DNA of 24,730 nt from JBOGEN01 sp050743265 (GTDB lineage: Bacteria; Actinomycetota; Actinomycetes; JBOGEN01), in the NCBI GenBank assembly GCA_050743265.1, contig JBOGEN010000106.1:1-24730 (forward strand), in the 5' to 3' direction. Shown piece by piece: positions 23,276-24,730 of the stretch (within the stretch, counting starts at the first letter, position 1; every line of letters begins with the position of its first letter). Below the pieces are notes generated by a model that did not search any database, was not told where the DNA came from, and worked only from the letters and a program-made list of their open reading frames with translations. The translations under genes and the position numbers were made by a program.

Positions 23276-24005
23276 CCAGTACCCGCACCTCGACGTCGGG
23301 GGCCACGTCCCCGACGTCCTGCGCGAAGGCCAGCCCCGGCTGTGAGAGGAGCCGGGGGCGCAACCGCCACAGGGCCGGTATCCGGAGCGTCCCGAAGTGC
23401 ACGGGAACCGCCACCCGCGGCCGCAGCACCCGGGCCGCGAGCGCCGCCCGCCGCGGGTCCAGGTGTCCCGGGCCGAGCGTGAGACCCCAGCCGCCGACCG
23501 GCAGCAGGGCCGCACCGAGCCGACCCGGCACCGCGGCCGCGATCTCCGCCATCCCGGCGAACAGGTCGGTGTCCCCCGCGAGGTAGATGCTGCCCGTCGC
23601 TCCCGACACGAGAAAGCCGAGCGCGGGCACCCGGCGCCAGCGCCGGGACGCGACGTGGACGGCCGGGGTCGCCTGCACGGTGAGCGACCCGACCCGCGTG
23701 GACTCCCCCACGTCGAGCTCGTCGACGTGCCCGGTGAGGCGGCCGTCAAGCAGGTCCGCCGAGCCGCGCGGGACCACGACGCGCGTCCCCGACCCGAGCC
23801 GGGCGAGGGAGCGCAGGTCGAGGTGGTCGCGGTGGACGTGCGTGACCAGCACGGCGTCGACGTCTGCCAGCAGGTCAGATGCGGGCGGCGAGGCGGTGTT
23901 GCGCAGCGGCCCCACCCACGGGGTCAGCACGGGGTCGGACAGCAGGCGTACGCCGTCGAGGTCGAGGACGGCCGTGGCGTGCCCGAGCCAGGTCAGCGAG
24001 CCCAC
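23250..24005 (-). CDS. Metallo-beta-lactamase-fold hydrolase (UlaG / NAPE-PLD-like)
   Basis: 251 aa from GTG 24005. The start LTWLGHATAVLDLDG (H9) and the metal motif THVHRDHLDLRS (H56, H58, D60, H61) are followed by PAVHVASRR (H117), YLAGDTDLF (D145) and PVHFGTL (H203). This completes a two-metal site typical of the UlaG/NAPE-PLD-like branch. Such enzymes act on phosphodiesters or lactones; NAPE-PLD releases N-acylethanolamine from phospholipid. With a flippase and a phosphodiesterase downstream, a lipid substrate is attractive but unproven. No strong ribosome site is visible before the GTG. The C-terminus ends in the 24-bp repeat. Confidence 0.87.
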   Translation of the reverse strand: MGSLTWLGHATAVLDLDGVRLLSDPVLTPWVGPLRNTASPPASDLLADVDAVLVTHVHRDHLDLRSLARLGSGTRVVVPRGSADLLDGRLTGHVDELDVGESTRVGSLTVQATPAVHVASRRWRRVPALGFLVSGATGSIYLAGDTDLFAGMAEIAAAVPGRLGAALLPVGGWGLTLGPGHLDPRRAALAARVLRPRVAVPVHFGTLRIPALWRLRPRLLSQPGLAFAQDVGDVAPDVEVRVLAPGGSVPF

Positions 24006-24029
24006 GGGACGGCCCGGGCCGCGCGCGGG

Positions 24030-24290
24030 TCACCCATCGCGCGCCCCGCGGCGCAGCCCGACCACGTCCAGCCCCAGCCGGGTGAGGATCTCGAGCAGTG
24101 CCGGCAACCCGCGGCCGTCCGCGAGCCTGCCCCTGACGACCGTGCTGCGGGGCCGGACGTCGCTGTGCAGCCCGGCGTACTCGACGAGTGCCTGGGGGAC
24201 GCGCCCGCTCACGGTGATCTCGTACGCCACCTCGGGCCCGGCGTCGGGTCCGGTCCCCTGCGTCGAGAGGTCGGTGGGGGGAGAGGTCAC
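24030..24290 (-). CDS. Small protein of unknown function, paralogue of the preceding small protein
   Basis: 86 aa from GTG 24290, which overlaps the upstream stop (GTGA). After about 20 hydrophilic residues comes an alpha/beta-looking core: YEITVSGRVP, a short helix, STVVRGRLAD, then LPALLEILTRLGLDVVGLRR. The spacing Y-E-I ... V-x-x-x-x-D ... L-L-x-x-L-x-x-L-G-L ... L-R-R matches the 81-residue upstream protein throughout, so the two are tandem paralogues. I recall similar small proteins as widespread in actinobacteria but know no function. An ACT-like or swapped-dimer fold is possible. Confidence 0.68.
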   Translation of the reverse strand: MTSPPTDLSTQGTGPDAGPEVAYEITVSGRVPQALVEYAGLHSDVRPRSTVVRGRLADGRGLPALLEILTRLGLDVVGLRRGARDG

Positions 24291-24532
24291 GGCGTGACCT
24301 CGCCCGGCGTGCTGGTCACGGGCACGCGACGCACCTCCAGCACGACGAGGCCCAGGGCGGCCAGCTGGTCGAGCAGCCCGTACAGCGCGGCCTGGTCCAT
24401 GCCCGGGCCCTGCAGCACGGACGCCACCGGCTCGACGCTGACGGACAGGCCCTGCAGCTGGTCGGCGAGCAGGTCGCGGACGGCAGGGGGCAGGTCCCCC
24501 TCGATCCGGATCTCGTACGTCTCGCCGCCCAC
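24287..24532 (-). CDS. Small protein of unknown function (first of a paralogous pair)
   Basis: 81 aa from GTG 24532, with a strong GGGAGGAG upstream. The core reads YEIRIEGDLPPAVRDLL, then VEPVASVLQGPGMDQAAL, YGLLDQLAALGLVVLEVRRV. It predicts strand-helix-strand-helix-strand, like a small ferredoxin-like unit. The pattern is shared residue for residue with the 86-aa neighbour but with a somewhat longer first helix region. The two genes overlap by 4 bp, so they are probably made in equal amounts and may form a heterodimer. Not a membrane protein, and no cysteine or metal motif is seen. Confidence 0.72.
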   Translation of the reverse strand: MGGETYEIRIEGDLPPAVRDLLADQLQGLSVSVEPVASVLQGPGMDQAALYGLLDQLAALGLVVLEVRRVPVTSTPGEVTP

Positions 24533-24578
24533 GGCGGTCTCCTCCCTGTCCGTCTCGTTCAGTCGTCAGTCGCCCACT

Positions 24579-24730
24579 CAGCCCTTCCCGGGCGGCTCGG
24601 CCGCAGGAACCTTCTCGGTGCTCCCGGCCTTGTCCGCCTCGGCAGGCGGTGCGCCGGCCGTCGGGGTCCCGCCGGCCGCGTCCCCCGGACCCGCGTCGGT
24701 GTCGGCCATGCCGCCGGCGTTGCCGGGCCC
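24579..24730 (-). CDS. C-terminal end of a Gly/Pro/Ala-rich protein (5' end outside window)
   Basis: On the minus strand a frame is open from the window edge to the TGA at 24579-24581. The visible 50 residues are low complexity: Gly, Ala, Pro, Asp and Lys (for example GDAAGGTPTAGAPPAEADK), ending PAAEPPGKG. An in-frame ATG at 24709 exists but has no convincing ribosome site, so this is more likely the disordered tail of a longer protein. It lies 46 bp before the small-protein pair and probably belongs to the same transcript. No function can be assigned. Confidence 0.45.

Noticed and set aside
23162..23749. Upstream extension of the flippase frame
   Set aside because: It overlaps the metallo-beta-lactamase-fold gene in another frame and is Arg/Ser-rich; ATG 23161 with TGGAG is a sound start.

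Overview
The window is very GC-rich, tightly packed DNA with many GTG starts, AGGAGG-type ribosome binding sites, 4-bp stop/start overlaps and an Rv1733c-type membrane protein. This points to a high-GC actinobacterium. I cannot name the genus from sequence alone. I see no tRNA, rRNA, CRISPR array, insertion sequence or phage integration signature, and no gap between genes exceeds about 225 bp. No transcription regulator is encoded in the window.

Left third (1-10.5 kb), small-molecule nitrogen and amide metabolism. After the tail of an unidentified gene comes a thiamine-diphosphate enzyme of the acetolactate synthase superfamily (minus). It is divergent from a two-gene unit (plus): an NRAMP-related transporter of the YcsG type and a DUF1445 (YcsI/D-glutamate cyclase type) protein. 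A gamma-glutamyltransferase-like enzyme (minus) converges on that pair, and a perfect 17-bp hairpin holds both stop codons. Next come a short acetamidase/formamidase-family protein (plus) and an Rv1733c-like two-helix membrane protein (plus) with a possible DosR-type box upstream. A three-gene minus-strand operon follows: a DUF59/PaaD-type metal-sulfur assembly factor, an amidohydrolase with altered metal-ligand positions, and a second, longer formamidase-family protein.

Middle (10.5-17.3 kb), a myo-inositol catabolic operon on the plus strand: iolG, an iolE-type gene, iolC, a Cgl0158-type barrel protein (probable aldolase), iolB and iolD. Its genes are joined by overlaps or a few bases. Together they would carry inositol through 2-keto-inositol, the trione, 5-deoxyglucuronate, 2-deoxy-5-ketogluconate and its 6-phosphate, to DHAP plus malonate semialdehyde. 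The last enzyme (iolA/mmsA), a transporter and a regulator are not here.

Right third (17.3-24.7 kb), nine genes all on the minus strand. They converge on iolD through a nested inverted repeat. In transcription order they are: the tail of a Gly/Pro/Ala-rich protein, two small paralogous proteins, a metallo-beta-lactamase-fold hydrolase, a flippase-like membrane protein (UPF0104/LPG synthase TM type), a holin-like/phosphodiesterase fusion, a DUF308/HdeD-like membrane protein, a five-helix membrane protein and a Glu/Leu/Phe/Val dehydrogenase. The flippase and phosphodiesterase share a 4-bp overlap and suggest envelope lipid or polymer handling.

The best candidates for something undescribed are the DUF59-amidohydrolase-formamidase operon, the transporter/D-glutamate-cyclase/GGT-like neighbourhood, and the coupled flippase and holin-phosphodiesterase pair.
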